A stretch of 8,775 bases of DNA from JAWXUT01 sp044426075 (GTDB lineage: Bacteria; Bacillota; Clostridia; Christensenellales; DTU072). The position numbers and the translations under genes were made by a program. This document shows, in pieces, positions 1 through 6,543 of the stretch. The stretch lies in contig JAWXUT010000072.1 of NCBI GenBank assembly GCA_044426075.1, positions 1-8,775 of the forward strand, written 5' to 3'. A model generated the notes under the pieces. That model did no database searches. It saw only the letters and a list, made by a program, of their open reading frames with translations, and was not told the DNA's origin. Numbering within the stretch: the stretch's first letter is position 1; each line of letters begins with the position of its first letter.

Positions 1-48
1 TTTCCGTACAAACTCATATCTTTCTAAATCTGTATAATATTTCGCCAT
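1..48 (-). CDS. N-terminus of an unidentified protein (partial, runs off the left edge)
   Basis: Only the first 16 codons are in the window; they read MAKYYTDLERYEFVRK. The start is well supported: a GGAGG Shine-Dalgarno (complement of 56-60) lies 7 nt before the ATG at 48-46, and a possible promoter lies further upstream. The fragment is charged and polar, with no signal peptide or membrane segment. It is too short to assign a function. The pattern of aromatic and basic residues is loosely like the start of some helix-turn-helix or transposase OrfA proteins, but that is only an impression. It is the first gene after the tRNA-Leu terminator on the same strand, so it should be transcribed separately from the tRNA. 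Confidence 0.7.
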   Translation of the reverse strand, partial: MAKYYTDLERYEFVRK

Positions 49-68
49 ATATCTACCTCCATAAATAT

Positions 69-97
69 ATATTAGCAAATATTTCACTAATTGTGTA
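69..97 (-). promoter_or_regulatory. Possible promoter of the partial first gene, with a dyad in the spacer
   Basis: Read on the minus strand there is TACACA (92-97), a 17-nt spacer, then TAATAT (69-74). Each hexamer matches 4 of 6 consensus bases, so the promoter is weak. The 21-nt dyad at 71-91 fills the spacer: its outer arms ATTAG and CTAAT are perfect, with AA/TT matches further in. A dyad between -35 and -10 is a classical repressor position, but no regulator is encoded in the window. Confidence 0.35.
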
Positions 98-120
98 GGG
101 TGTTATTTTTTGACGAACAC

Positions 121-146
121 AAAAAAAGCACACAGAGTGTACTTTT
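121..146 (-). terminator. Rho-independent terminator of tRNA-Leu
   Basis: On the minus strand a 10-bp stem (one G-U pair) has arms at 137-146 and 124-133 around the 3-nt loop 134-136. It ends in a run of seven U (complement of 121-127). It starts 7 nt after the CCA end of tRNA-Leu, so it closes that single-gene transcript. Confidence 0.85.
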
Positions 147-152
147 ATTATT

Positions 153-238
153 TGGTGCCGAAAGTGGGACTTGAACCCACACGATGTTGCCATCAACGGA
201 TTTTGAGTCCGTCGCGTCTGCCATTCCACCATTTCGGC
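153..238 (-). tRNA. tRNA-Leu (anticodon CAA)
   Basis: The minus strand folds as a class II tRNA. The 7-bp acceptor stem is GCCGAAA paired with TTTCGGC, the discriminator base is A, and CCA is encoded (153-155). The D-arm region contains TGGTGGAATGGCAGACGC. The anticodon stem ACGGA/TCCGT encloses loop CTCAAAA, giving anticodon CAA, which reads UUG leucine codons. A long variable arm (about TGATGGCAACATCG) is typical of tRNA-Leu. The T arm is GTGGG-TTCAAGT-CCCAC. The gene is 86 nt with CCA and has its own promoter and terminator. Confidence 0.97.
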
Positions 239-255
239 TTTTCTATCGCCTAACT

Positions 256-284
256 ATAGTATCATAACACGCGGATATTTGCAA
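256..284 (-). promoter_or_regulatory. Promoter of tRNA-Leu
   Basis: Minus-strand TTGCAA (279-284), exactly 17 nt, then TACTAT (256-261). Each hexamer matches 4 or more consensus bases. The predicted start is about 10 nt upstream of the mature tRNA 5' end, leaving a short leader that RNase P would remove. Confidence 0.7.
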
Positions 285-405
285 CTATTTATATTAAAAA
301 AATTTAAATTTTCTAAAATTATGTATTGCATTGCTGCTATTGTTGATTTTTTGATGAAAACTAGTGCAATTTTGCTAAAAACTAACAAATCGACAATATT
401 TAATC
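285..405. other. AT-rich spacer between divergent promoters
   Basis: I see no gene, repeat or stable hairpin between the tRNA-Leu promoter and the mscS-side promoter. The sequence is very AT-rich with A and T tracts near 296-318. Short open frames here lack Shine-Dalgarno sites. Confidence 0.5.
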
Positions 406-435
406 TTTACAAATATGTATTAAATATGATATACT
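406..435 (+). promoter_or_regulatory. Candidate promoter upstream of mscS
   Basis: TTTACA (406-411), an 18-nt spacer, then TATACT (430-435). Each hexamer matches 5 of 6 SigA consensus bases. Transcription would begin around 442, giving a leader of roughly 185 nt before the mscS start. That leader contains the coding-like fragment at 430-597. No closer promoter to mscS is evident. Confidence 0.6.
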
Positions 436-597
436 ATTAATATCGCAACTGCTACAACAAACAGTGTCGGTTCAACGCTAAGTAGCCTAAATCTTTTTGA
501 TATTTCTGCAACAATGGTGGGTTTGCTAGCATCGTTACTTGTTATGGTTGCTGATACAAACTACACAACGGGCGCTTCAAGTGTGCAAAAACAATAG
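430..597 (+). pseudogene. Coding-like fragment with one hydrophobic segment and no usable start
   Basis: An open frame of 55 codons runs from just after a TGA (427-429) to a TAG at 595-597. Its protein-like composition (SVGSTLSSLNLFDIS, then a hydrophobic stretch at about residues 28-41, then a polar tail DTNYTTGASSVQKQ) suggests real coding ancestry. The only in-frame ATGs (514, 544) have no Shine-Dalgarno and would give peptides of 27 and 17 residues. The frame opens inside the -10 of the putative promoter, so a leaderless start would need a non-standard codon. It looks most like the C-terminal remnant of a membrane protein left by a deletion. A chance open frame or a short leader peptide are alternatives. 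I do not recognise the family. Confidence 0.3.
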
Positions 598-629
598 AGA
601 TAAATATTGCGATATAAGGAGAAATTCAA

Positions 630-1637
630 ATGAGCAAACAAATGGAAAAAATTAAAGAAAAGATAAACGCATTAGATATAACAATACTGTTAGTTAGGGT
701 GCTGTTGTCTGCAACAATGATAATATATATATCTATGGGTTGGCAGCAAGAAGTGTATAACATAAGTATGTATTTAGACGGAATAATAATGTCATTATAT
801 TATTTATTAATTGCAAGTGTGTTGATGAATGCGCTAAAATTGATGATAAAGTATATAAAATTTAAGTCTCAGCGGAACAAAACGATATCCACATTGATAT
901 TCAGTTTGTTGCGTTATTTGATAGGAATAGTAGTATTGATTCTAATTATGATAGAATTTTTAGGTTACAGCTATATGACAGAACTGTTTGCGGGTCTAGG
1001 AGTTGTGGCATTGGTTATAGGTCTTGGCTGTCAATCGCTAATCACCGACATAATTGCGGGCATATTTATGGTGTTTGAAGGCAATTATCAAGTGGGCGAT
1101 GTAGTGGTAATAAATGGCTGGCGAGGCACAATAAACTCTATAGGATTACGCACAATGGTTGTTGAAGATATCGGAGGCAACCAAAAAATAATCAACAATT
1201 CTAGCATAACAGAGATAATAAACAACTCACAAGTGCTGTCATTTGCGCTATGTTATGTGGGCATTGAATACGAAGAAAGCCTTGAGAGGGTTGAGCATAT
1301 TATATCTAAAAAGCTAGAAGGAATAAAAGAAAATATTCCAGAAATAGTGGAAGGCCCTTTTTACAGAGGCGTAAACGCACTAGGCGATTCATCTGTGGAA
1401 CTGCTTTTTGTTGCTAAATGCCTTGAAGATGACAAATTTAATGTGCAACGCCAACTAAATCGCCAAATTAAATTGTTGTTTGATGCAAATGATATCAATA
1501 TTCCATACTCACAAATCACAATGTCATATAAAGAAGTTCAGAAAAAAGAGGCAACAAAACGCCAAAAGAAGAGCGCTAAAGAGTTTGTTGATAGTCAGAA
1601 AAACGAATCTGCAAATTTTGAAGATCAAAACAGTTAA
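630..1637 (+). CDS. MscS-family mechanosensitive ion channel
   Basis: This 335-aa protein belongs to the small-conductance mechanosensitive channel family, which releases solutes through the inner membrane when turgor rises after hypo-osmotic shock. Hydrophobic segments lie at about residues 16-37, 50-76, 88-111 and 115-148. The last contains the pore-lining TM3 signature GLGVVALVIGLGCQSLITDI and the following FEGNYQVGD that leads into the beta domain. The beta-domain motif GTINSIGLRTMVVED (166-180) is present. The usual Pro-Asn of the next strand reads Asn-Asn here (IINNSSI, 187-193). The alpha/beta domain ends at IPYSQITM (291-298), followed by a charged, Lys-rich tail of about 37 residues that is probably cytoplasmic and disordered. 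AAGGAG (616-621) with 8-nt spacing fixes the start. Its TAA overlaps the stop of the convergent transporter gene. Single-gene unit. Confidence 0.93.
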   Translation: MSKQMEKIKEKINALDITILLVRVLLSATMIIYISMGWQQEVYNISMYLDGIIMSLYYLLIASVLMNALKLMIKYIKFKSQRNKTISTLIFSLLRYLIGIVVLILIMIEFLGYSYMTELFAGLGVVALVIGLGCQSLITDIIAGIFMVFEGNYQVGDVVVINGWRGTINSIGLRTMVVEDIGGNQKIINNSSITEIINNSQVLSFALCYVGIEYEESLERVEHIISKKLEGIKENIPEIVEGPFYRGVNALGDSSVELLFVAKCLEDDKFNVQRQLNRQIKLLFDANDINIPYSQITMSYKEVQKKEATKRQKKSAKEFVDSQKNESANFEDQNS

Positions 1638-3130
1638 GATATATCTTTAAGCACTTCGTTATACAATTTAAGTTCTTCTTCCGTTAAATTAGATTTTACA
1701 TCACACGTGGCATCTTCTGTTTTGGTGTTGAGTATTTTTGTAATTAACTCTGTTTTATTTTTGGATAATTTAAGTTTTGAAGATACAATTATAGCCACTA
1801 TTGCGCAAATCACAATTGGAACAAAAGATGATAGTTTGATACCCCAAATTGCGGATTCTGGTTGACTAAACACGGTAACATAGCCCGTAGTTGGGTCAGT
1901 AACTGGAGCTGCAAAGTTTACGCTATCAAGTACAAATCCCCATATGCCTATTGCAATTGCAGATAGTGTTTTTCTACACAACATCATAAGCCCCATATAA
2001 GGGCCAACCTTGCGTTCGCCAAACTTTAGTTCGCCCATATCCACAACATCTGGGAAGATGAACCAAGGCAGTGTTTGGCAACAGCACATACCTAGTGCAA
2101 AGGTGAATAAAAATATCAGTGTAAAAAATTCGTATCCAGTAGTGGGACAGAAAATTAACAGCGTAAGGGATGCGAGATATAGTGGGATTCCCGCGCGATA
2201 TAGTACAGATTTTGAGTATCCTTTGCGCATCAATATATTAAAAACTGGGGTCATAAAAATGCCTACAGAAGTTGTTATTAGCACAAATACAAAGCTAGGG
2301 AACTTGTCAATCCCCAACCCGTAATTTACTAAAAACACCAAGTTTGAGGTGAATACATCCATACCTACAAAAGTTGCGCAATATAGTAAAAGTAGCAATA
2401 CAAAGGGTTTCAATTTTAATGGCTGTAAAAAGTTTTTTAGCGTTAGTTTGTATTTGTCTTTAGGGATAGGAATACGTTCTTTGCACATAGCCACGGTGAA
2501 AAACATTGGAATAGTGTAAAATATGCCGAATCCGCATATCATAAGTATACTAAATTGGTTTAGCGTAAGCGTATTTGAATACAATAGGTCAAGCAAAAAT
2601 ATTGGGATAACTGAAGACACGCAACTTGAAAATGAAGACGCCAACATACGCAATGTGTTTACGTTGTTTTTTTCGCGATAATTGCTTGTTAGCTCACTTG
2701 CCATAGCCGTGTAGGGCACGCCGATAAATGGATTAACAGCGGAATAAGCTAGATATGATATCAAATAATATGCAAATTTAACAGAATCATTTGCTATCCC
2801 ATTTAAAGGAATTAGAATCATTGCAAAAACGAATATAAAAAATAGGCTACCTACAAAAATATAGGGTTTTCTTCTGCCCCATTTTGTGCGGGTGTTGTCG
2901 GAGATTAAGCTTACAATTGGGCTCAAAAATGAACCCATAATTTGTGCAATCATCATTATAGTTGAAGCGAGGCTTGCATCTAATCCATTTAAAACTAAAA
3001 ACACCAAATAAACGCCAGCAACTAGCACTTGGGCTCCCCCACAAGCAAGATTGGTACCCGCAAAGGCTACTTTTTCTCCCATACTTAACTTTACATCACT
3101 GCTATTGCGTGTTACAACTTCTTGCTCCAT
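1634..3130 (-). CDS. GPH/MFS_2-type sugar transporter (MelB/SLC45-like)
   Basis: A 498-aa membrane protein with about 12 hydrophobic segments, of the glycoside-pentoside-hexuronide group of the major facilitator superfamily, which imports sugars or glycosides with a cation. Family motifs are SDNTRTKWGRRKPYI (77-91) in the loop after TM2, PYTAMASEL...YREKNNVNTLRM (139-162) and FPDVVDMGEL...GERKVGPY in the C-terminal half. The polar C-terminus of about 45 residues should be cytoplasmic. Oddly, the segment aligning with MelB R52-I-W-D55-A-I-N58-D59-P reads QIMGSFLSP (63-71), so the sodium-site residues are missing and coupling may differ; SLC45-like proton symporters also lack them. Substrate unknown. 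The ATG at 3130 is preferred to an in-frame TTG six bases upstream, because AGGAG (complement of 3139-3143) lies 8 nt before the ATG but only 2 nt before the TTG. Confidence 0.88.
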   Translation of the reverse strand: MEQEVVTRNSSDVKLSMGEKVAFAGTNLACGGAQVLVAGVYLVFLVLNGLDASLASTIMMIAQIMGSFLSPIVSLISDNTRTKWGRRKPYIFVGSLFFIFVFAMILIPLNGIANDSVKFAYYLISYLAYSAVNPFIGVPYTAMASELTSNYREKNNVNTLRMLASSFSSCVSSVIPIFLLDLLYSNTLTLNQFSILMICGFGIFYTIPMFFTVAMCKERIPIPKDKYKLTLKNFLQPLKLKPFVLLLLLYCATFVGMDVFTSNLVFLVNYGLGIDKFPSFVFVLITTSVGIFMTPVFNILMRKGYSKSVLYRAGIPLYLASLTLLIFCPTTGYEFFTLIFLFTFALGMCCCQTLPWFIFPDVVDMGELKFGERKVGPYMGLMMLCRKTLSAIAIGIWGFVLDSVNFAAPVTDPTTGYVTVFSQPESAIWGIKLSSFVPIVICAIVAIIVSSKLKLSKNKTELITKILNTKTEDATCDVKSNLTEEELKLYNEVLKDIS

Positions 3131-3138
3131 TTCCAAAT

Positions 3139-3143
3139 CTCCT
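3139..3143 (-). promoter_or_regulatory. Shine-Dalgarno deciding the transporter start
   Basis: Minus-strand AGGAG sits 8 nt before the ATG at 3130-3128. The competing TTG at 3136-3134 is only 2 nt from it, which is too close for initiation. Confidence 0.8.
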
Positions 3144-3156
3144 AAACGATAAGTGT

Positions 3157-3185
3157 ATTATAAAGCACGGCTATTTGTATGTAAA
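3157..3185 (-). promoter_or_regulatory. Strong promoter of the transporter gene
   Basis: Minus-strand TTTACA (3180-3185), exactly 17 nt, then a perfect TATAAT (3157-3162). It lies in the 112-nt gap after glmS and shows that the transporter need not depend on glmS read-through. A small 5-bp dyad, GCAAT/ATTGC (3186-3190 with 3200-3204), abuts the -35. It could be an operator or a weak glmS terminator, but it lacks a good U tract. Confidence 0.8.
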
Positions 3186-3242
3186 GCAATTGTTAGCTCA
3201 TTGCAAATTTTAAAAGGTAAATAATTGGTTAATAATATATCG

Positions 3243-5027
3243 TTATTCTACCGTAACACTTTTTGCAAGGTTGCGGGGTTTGTCGGGGTCGTTGCCCTTT
3301 GCTAGCGCCATAAAATATGCAAATAATTGTAGTGGAATAATGCTCAATATGGGCATCAAAATGTCGGGCACTGCGGGGAGTTGAACTATAAAATCCGCTT
3401 CATCTGTTGCAAAATATGCTTCTATTTGTGTAACTAGTAGTATTTTTGCGCCACGCGCTTTTACTTCGTGCATAGCGTTCATTGTTTTTTGCGCCACATC
3501 GTGCTGCGTTGCTATTACAACTACAAGTGAATGCTCTTCAATAAGCGCAAGTGTGCCGTGTTTTAGCTCACCAGCGGGATATCCTTCGGAATAAATATAT
3601 GATATTTCCTTTAACTTCAGCGACCCTTCAAGTGCCGTTGCATAATCTAGGTTTCTACCCAAAAAGAAAACATTATTTGATGTGAAAAATGCGTGCGCTA
3701 TATCACATAATTTATCAAAGTTGCCAAGAACAAGGCTAGATTGCTCCTTTAAAATTGGCAGTGTTTTGTGTATATTTATGTCATTTTCTCGCGTTTTTGC
3801 CAAGGCATCTAGTATTATATAAATCACCGCAAGTTGGGTGTTGTAACTTTTTGTTGCGGCAACGGCAATTTCTACCCCCGCAATTGTGGGGAATATATAA
3901 TCACAGTGCTTAACTATACTTGAGGAGCAAACATTGGTTATCACGCAAGTTATGGCGGTGTTTCTGTCGCTTTTTGCATATTTTATGGCTGCGATAGTGT
4001 CTGCAGTTTCTCCACTTTGCGATATCGCAAGCACCATTGTGCGCGGTTTTATTAGTGGATTTTTATATCTAAATTCGCTTGCAATTTCTGCCCGTGCTGG
4101 AATGCGCACCGTGCTTTCAATAAGCGCTGCCGCCAAAACTCCCGCGTGATACGCCGTGCCACACCCAATAACAATTATTTCTTCTATGTGGCTGAGCTCG
4201 GCTATAAAGCTTTTATCCAATCCGCTTCTGTAGTAGGCAAGCGTGTTTTCTATTGCAGAGGGTATTTCTAGCATCTCTTTTAACATAAAACTGTGGGTGT
4301 CTTCAATGTCAATTTTGGTGGAAGTAAAGGTGTGGCTGGCATCCAATTTTTCTATTTTTGTCAAGGAACTGTCGTAAAATGTCACATTATCGCGCTGCAA
4401 AATTGCATATTCATCGTCATTTAAAGTGTATATATTATCCGATATATCAGTTAACGCCACCGCATCACTCGCTAGATAGCCACCATTACTGCTTATTCCT
4501 ATCAATAGCGGGCTGTCGTGCTTTGTGGCATATATGCAGTCTGGTTCGGCCTCATCAATAACCGCCAAAGCAAATGTTCCAACCAGTAACTTGCTCACTA
4601 ATTGCAAGGTGTGAAGTAGGTTTCCTGTATATATATGATGCAGTAGGTGCACGATTACCTCGGTGTCGGTTTCAGACTGAAATGTGAACCCTTTTGCGAT
4701 TAATTGCTTTTTTAATGTGGAAAAATTTTCAATTATGCCGTTATGAACAAGGGCAAACCTTCCGCTAATATGGGGGTGAGAATTGCTTGTTGTTGGCTTG
4801 CCGTGCGTTGACCACCTTGTGTGCGCTATGCCAATTGGGGCACTTTCTCCCACACTTGCTTGCTCTAAATTACTTATCCGACCTTCCATTTTTATCACTT
4901 TTAATCCATTTTTGCCTATTATCGCTATGCCAGAGGAGTCGTAGCCCCTATACTCCAACCTTTTTAATCCCTTTATTAATGATTCTACTATATTGCCGTT
5001 AGAAATACTACCAAAAATTCCGCACAT
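3243..5027 (-). CDS. glmS: Glutamine--fructose-6-phosphate aminotransferase (isomerizing)
   Basis: GlmS converts fructose-6-phosphate and glutamine to glucosamine-6-phosphate and glutamate, the first step to UDP-GlcNAc for peptidoglycan; it is cytosolic. The 594 aa are close to the usual 600-610. The N-terminal class II glutaminase domain (about 1-215) has the nucleophile Cys2 in MCGIFG, RLEYRGYDSSG (23-33), HTRWSTHGKPT (69-79), HNGIIENF (95-102) and the SETDTEV motif. Two SIS domains follow. SIS1 (about 275-410) has CGTAYHAG and SQSGETADT (336-344), which binds the sugar phosphate. SIS2 (about 445-585) has ALEGSLKLKEIS and AGELKHGTLALI. The C-terminus NLAKSVTVE carries the conserved catalytic-site Lys. 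GGAG (complement of 5036-5039) lies 8 nt before the ATG. No glmS ribozyme precedes it. A weak promoter candidate is TTGTCA (5100-5105) with TTTTAG (5077-5082). No convincing terminator follows. Confidence 0.97.
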   Translation of the reverse strand: MCGIFGSISNGNIVESLIKGLKRLEYRGYDSSGIAIIGKNGLKVIKMEGRISNLEQASVGESAPIGIAHTRWSTHGKPTTSNSHPHISGRFALVHNGIIENFSTLKKQLIAKGFTFQSETDTEVIVHLLHHIYTGNLLHTLQLVSKLLVGTFALAVIDEAEPDCIYATKHDSPLLIGISSNGGYLASDAVALTDISDNIYTLNDDEYAILQRDNVTFYDSSLTKIEKLDASHTFTSTKIDIEDTHSFMLKEMLEIPSAIENTLAYYRSGLDKSFIAELSHIEEIIVIGCGTAYHAGVLAAALIESTVRIPARAEIASEFRYKNPLIKPRTMVLAISQSGETADTIAAIKYAKSDRNTAITCVITNVCSSSIVKHCDYIFPTIAGVEIAVAATKSYNTQLAVIYIILDALAKTRENDINIHKTLPILKEQSSLVLGNFDKLCDIAHAFFTSNNVFFLGRNLDYATALEGSLKLKEISYIYSEGYPAGELKHGTLALIEEHSLVVVIATQHDVAQKTMNAMHEVKARGAKILLVTQIEAYFATDEADFIVQLPAVPDILMPILSIIPLQLFAYFMALAKGNDPDKPRNLAKSVTVE

Positions 5028-5098
5028 CGCACGCTCTCCGTTTTTCTACTTATATTCAGAAGTTGGCGGATTGGTTCTAAAATAAATCACATTAATAC

Positions 5099-5127
5099 TT
5101 GACAAATTGCTATTGTTCGTGTAAAAT
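5099..5127 (+). promoter_or_regulatory. Promoter of the ATPase gene
   Basis: A perfect TTGACA (5099-5104), 17 nt, then TAAAAT (5122-5127, 5 of 6). The predicted start is around 5134, giving a leader of about 25 nt. Its -35 overlaps, on the opposite strand, the best -35 candidate for glmS. Confidence 0.8.
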
Positions 5128-5149
5128 AAAGTCACACTTTAGATTTTAC

Positions 5150-5153
5150 GGAG
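5150..5153 (+). promoter_or_regulatory. Shine-Dalgarno deciding the ATPase start
   Basis: GGAG touches the ATG at 5154 with no spacing but lies 6 nt before the in-frame ATG at 5160. This makes 5160 the likely start. Confidence 0.7.
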
Positions 5154-5159
5154 ATGCAT

Positions 5160-6383
5160 ATGTATATTAACAGAGGTTTAGAAAAAAAAGTTATAGAAAT
5201 GAGCGAGCAATATCCCGTTGTTTTGGTGTGCGGCGCTAGGCAAGTTGGCAAATCTACAATGCTCAATCACATAAAATCTGCGGATAGAAAATATGTATCA
5301 TTGGATGATTTTTCGGCTAGAACTTTGGCTGTGCAAGATCCAGAATTGTTTTTGGAAACTTATGGCACACCGATATTAATTGATGAAATACAAAGAGTTC
5401 CAGAACTTTTATTATCAATCAAAAATATTGTAGACCAATATGCTTTAGCGGGAAAGAGCAATAAAGGATTGTTTTGGTTGACTGGTTCACAGCAATTTCA
5501 AATGATGAAAAGCGTGTCGGATTCACTTGCAGGCAGAGTAGCTTTGTTGAATTTGTCTGGTTTTTCTATGAGAGAAATTAACGGAGACAATACAGAAGTT
5601 TTCGTTCCGAATGTGGCTAAACTAAAAAGCAGCGCAAGCATACAACACAAAGATATCAATAAAATATACAACAGAATTTTTGCTGGTGGAATGCCAAGAT
5701 TAATTACTGAACAGTTAGAAAGAGAAAGTTATTATTCAAACTATATAAATACTTATTTAGAAAGAGATGTGCGAGAATTATCGCAAGTGGGAAATTTAGT
5801 GTCATTCCATAATTTATTGGTTTATCTGTCCGCAAGAACGGCGCAAGAGCTAAACTATGCCGATGCCTCAAAAGCTATAGGCGTTAGCAGCCCAACAATA
5901 AAAAGTTGGATATCAATACTTGAAACTTCTGGTATAATATTTTTATTAAGGCCTTATTCAAGCAATATCACTAAAAGGATAGTAAAGACACCTAAACTAT
6001 ACTTTTTGGACACCGGTTTATGTGCTTATCTATCTAAATGGCCTAATGGTGAAGTGCTAGAGGCGGGAGCTATGAGCGGGGCATATCTTGAAACTTATGT
6101 GGTTAGCGAAATAGTAAAAAGTTATTATGCTAACGGGAAAAATCCCGATTTTTATTATTATAGAGATTTTGATCAAAAGGAAATTGATTTACTGTTTGTG
6201 GATGCAGAAAGCATAACGCCGGTTGAAATAAAAAAGAATTCTTATCCTAGTGGTGCAGATAAAAATTTCAGCGTGCTCTCTAAATTCAACCTAAAGGTTA
6301 ACGCGGGTATTGTGCTATGCTTGTGTAAAGAGTTTATGCCTGTTAATAGGGAAGCGTGGATTTATCCCATATCAAAAATTTAA
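5160..6383 (+). CDS. DUF4143-type P-loop ATPase (AAA_14 family)
   Basis: A soluble 407-aa ATPase of the AAA_14/DUF4143 group, common in bacteria and archaea with no settled role. The AAA domain occupies about residues 15-140: Walker A GARQVGKST (25-33), Walker B ILIDEIQ (72-78), sensor-like LTGSQQ (107-112) and SLAGR with a candidate arginine finger at 126. The family signature TYLERDVREL follows (198-207), then a winged-helix-like stretch (about 225-265) with NYADASKAIGVSSPTIKSW. The C-terminal domain ends with YYRDFDQKEIDLLF...PVEIKK (333-359), matching the E-x-D...E-x-K pattern of PD-(D/E)XK-like folds. The second of two ATGs is chosen on Shine-Dalgarno spacing. It has its own promoter and a shared terminator and stands alone, so its partner cannot be read from context. 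Such genes are often horizontally acquired, but I see no element borders. Confidence 0.9.
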   Translation: MYINRGLEKKVIEMSEQYPVVLVCGARQVGKSTMLNHIKSADRKYVSLDDFSARTLAVQDPELFLETYGTPILIDEIQRVPELLLSIKNIVDQYALAGKSNKGLFWLTGSQQFQMMKSVSDSLAGRVALLNLSGFSMREINGDNTEVFVPNVAKLKSSASIQHKDINKIYNRIFAGGMPRLITEQLERESYYSNYINTYLERDVRELSQVGNLVSFHNLLVYLSARTAQELNYADASKAIGVSSPTIKSWISILETSGIIFLLRPYSSNITKRIVKTPKLYFLDTGLCAYLSKWPNGEVLEAGAMSGAYLETYVVSEIVKSYYANGKNPDFYYYRDFDQKEIDLLFVDAESITPVEIKKNSYPSGADKNFSVLSKFNLKVNAGIVLCLCKEFMPVNREAWIYPISKI

Positions 6384-6410
6384 CAATTTTGTTGCATTTG
6401 TTTTAAAAAT

Positions 6411-6443
6411 AAAAAAACTCCGCTTAACTTGCGAAGTTTTTTT
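6411..6443. terminator. Bidirectional terminator between the ATPase gene and tRNA-Arg
   Basis: Arms 6411-6423 and 6431-6443 form a 13-bp stem with one C-A mismatch around the 7-nt loop 6424-6430. Seven A on the left and seven T on the right supply a U tract on either strand. It lies 27 nt after the ATPase stop and overlaps the last base of the tRNA-Arg CCA end. Confidence 0.85.
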
Positions 6444-6519
6444 GGTGAACGATAAGAGATTCGAACTCCCGACCTTTGCGTCCGTAGCGCAACGCTCTAT
6501 CCAGCTGAGCTAATCGTCC
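6443..6519 (-). tRNA. tRNA-Arg (anticodon ACG)
   Basis: Minus-strand cloverleaf of 77 nt including encoded CCA (6443-6445). The acceptor stem is GGACGAT with ATCGTTC (one G-U) and the discriminator is A. The D arm is TAGCTCAGCTGGATAGAGC. The anticodon stem TTGCG/CGCAA encloses loop CTACGGA, giving ACG; A34 is normally deaminated to inosine by TadA so that it reads CGU, CGC and CGA. The T arm GGGAG-TTCGAAT-CTCTT has two G-U pairs. Its terminator is the shared hairpin immediately 3'. Confidence 0.96.
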
Positions 6520-6543
6520 TTATTAATTGGTTTTAACTATACT

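Noticed and set aside
2010..2324. Open frames antisense to the transporter, glmS and fhs genes
   Set aside because: They are shadows of strongly conserved coding sequences on the other strand, with no ribosome binding sites or recognisable products.
3186..3204. Terminator between glmS and the transporter
   Set aside because: The only dyad is 5 bp with a 9-nt loop and is followed by TTTACA rather than a U tract, so it is too weak to call.
5028..5150. glmS ribozyme/riboswitch upstream of glmS
   Set aside because: The glmS-ATPase gap is only 132 nt and already holds the ATPase promoter. I do not see the conserved ribozyme core (such as AGCGCCAGAAC) on the minus strand, so this glmS appears to lack it.
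6310..6513. 67-codon + strand open frame overlapping the ATPase end and tRNA-Arg
   Set aside because: It runs through the terminator and tRNA on the opposite strand and has no ribosome binding site; it is a chance frame.
6443..6519. tRNA-Arg as an integration site with the ATPase gene as cargo
   Set aside because: There is no integrase gene and no duplicated tRNA 3' end anywhere in the window.
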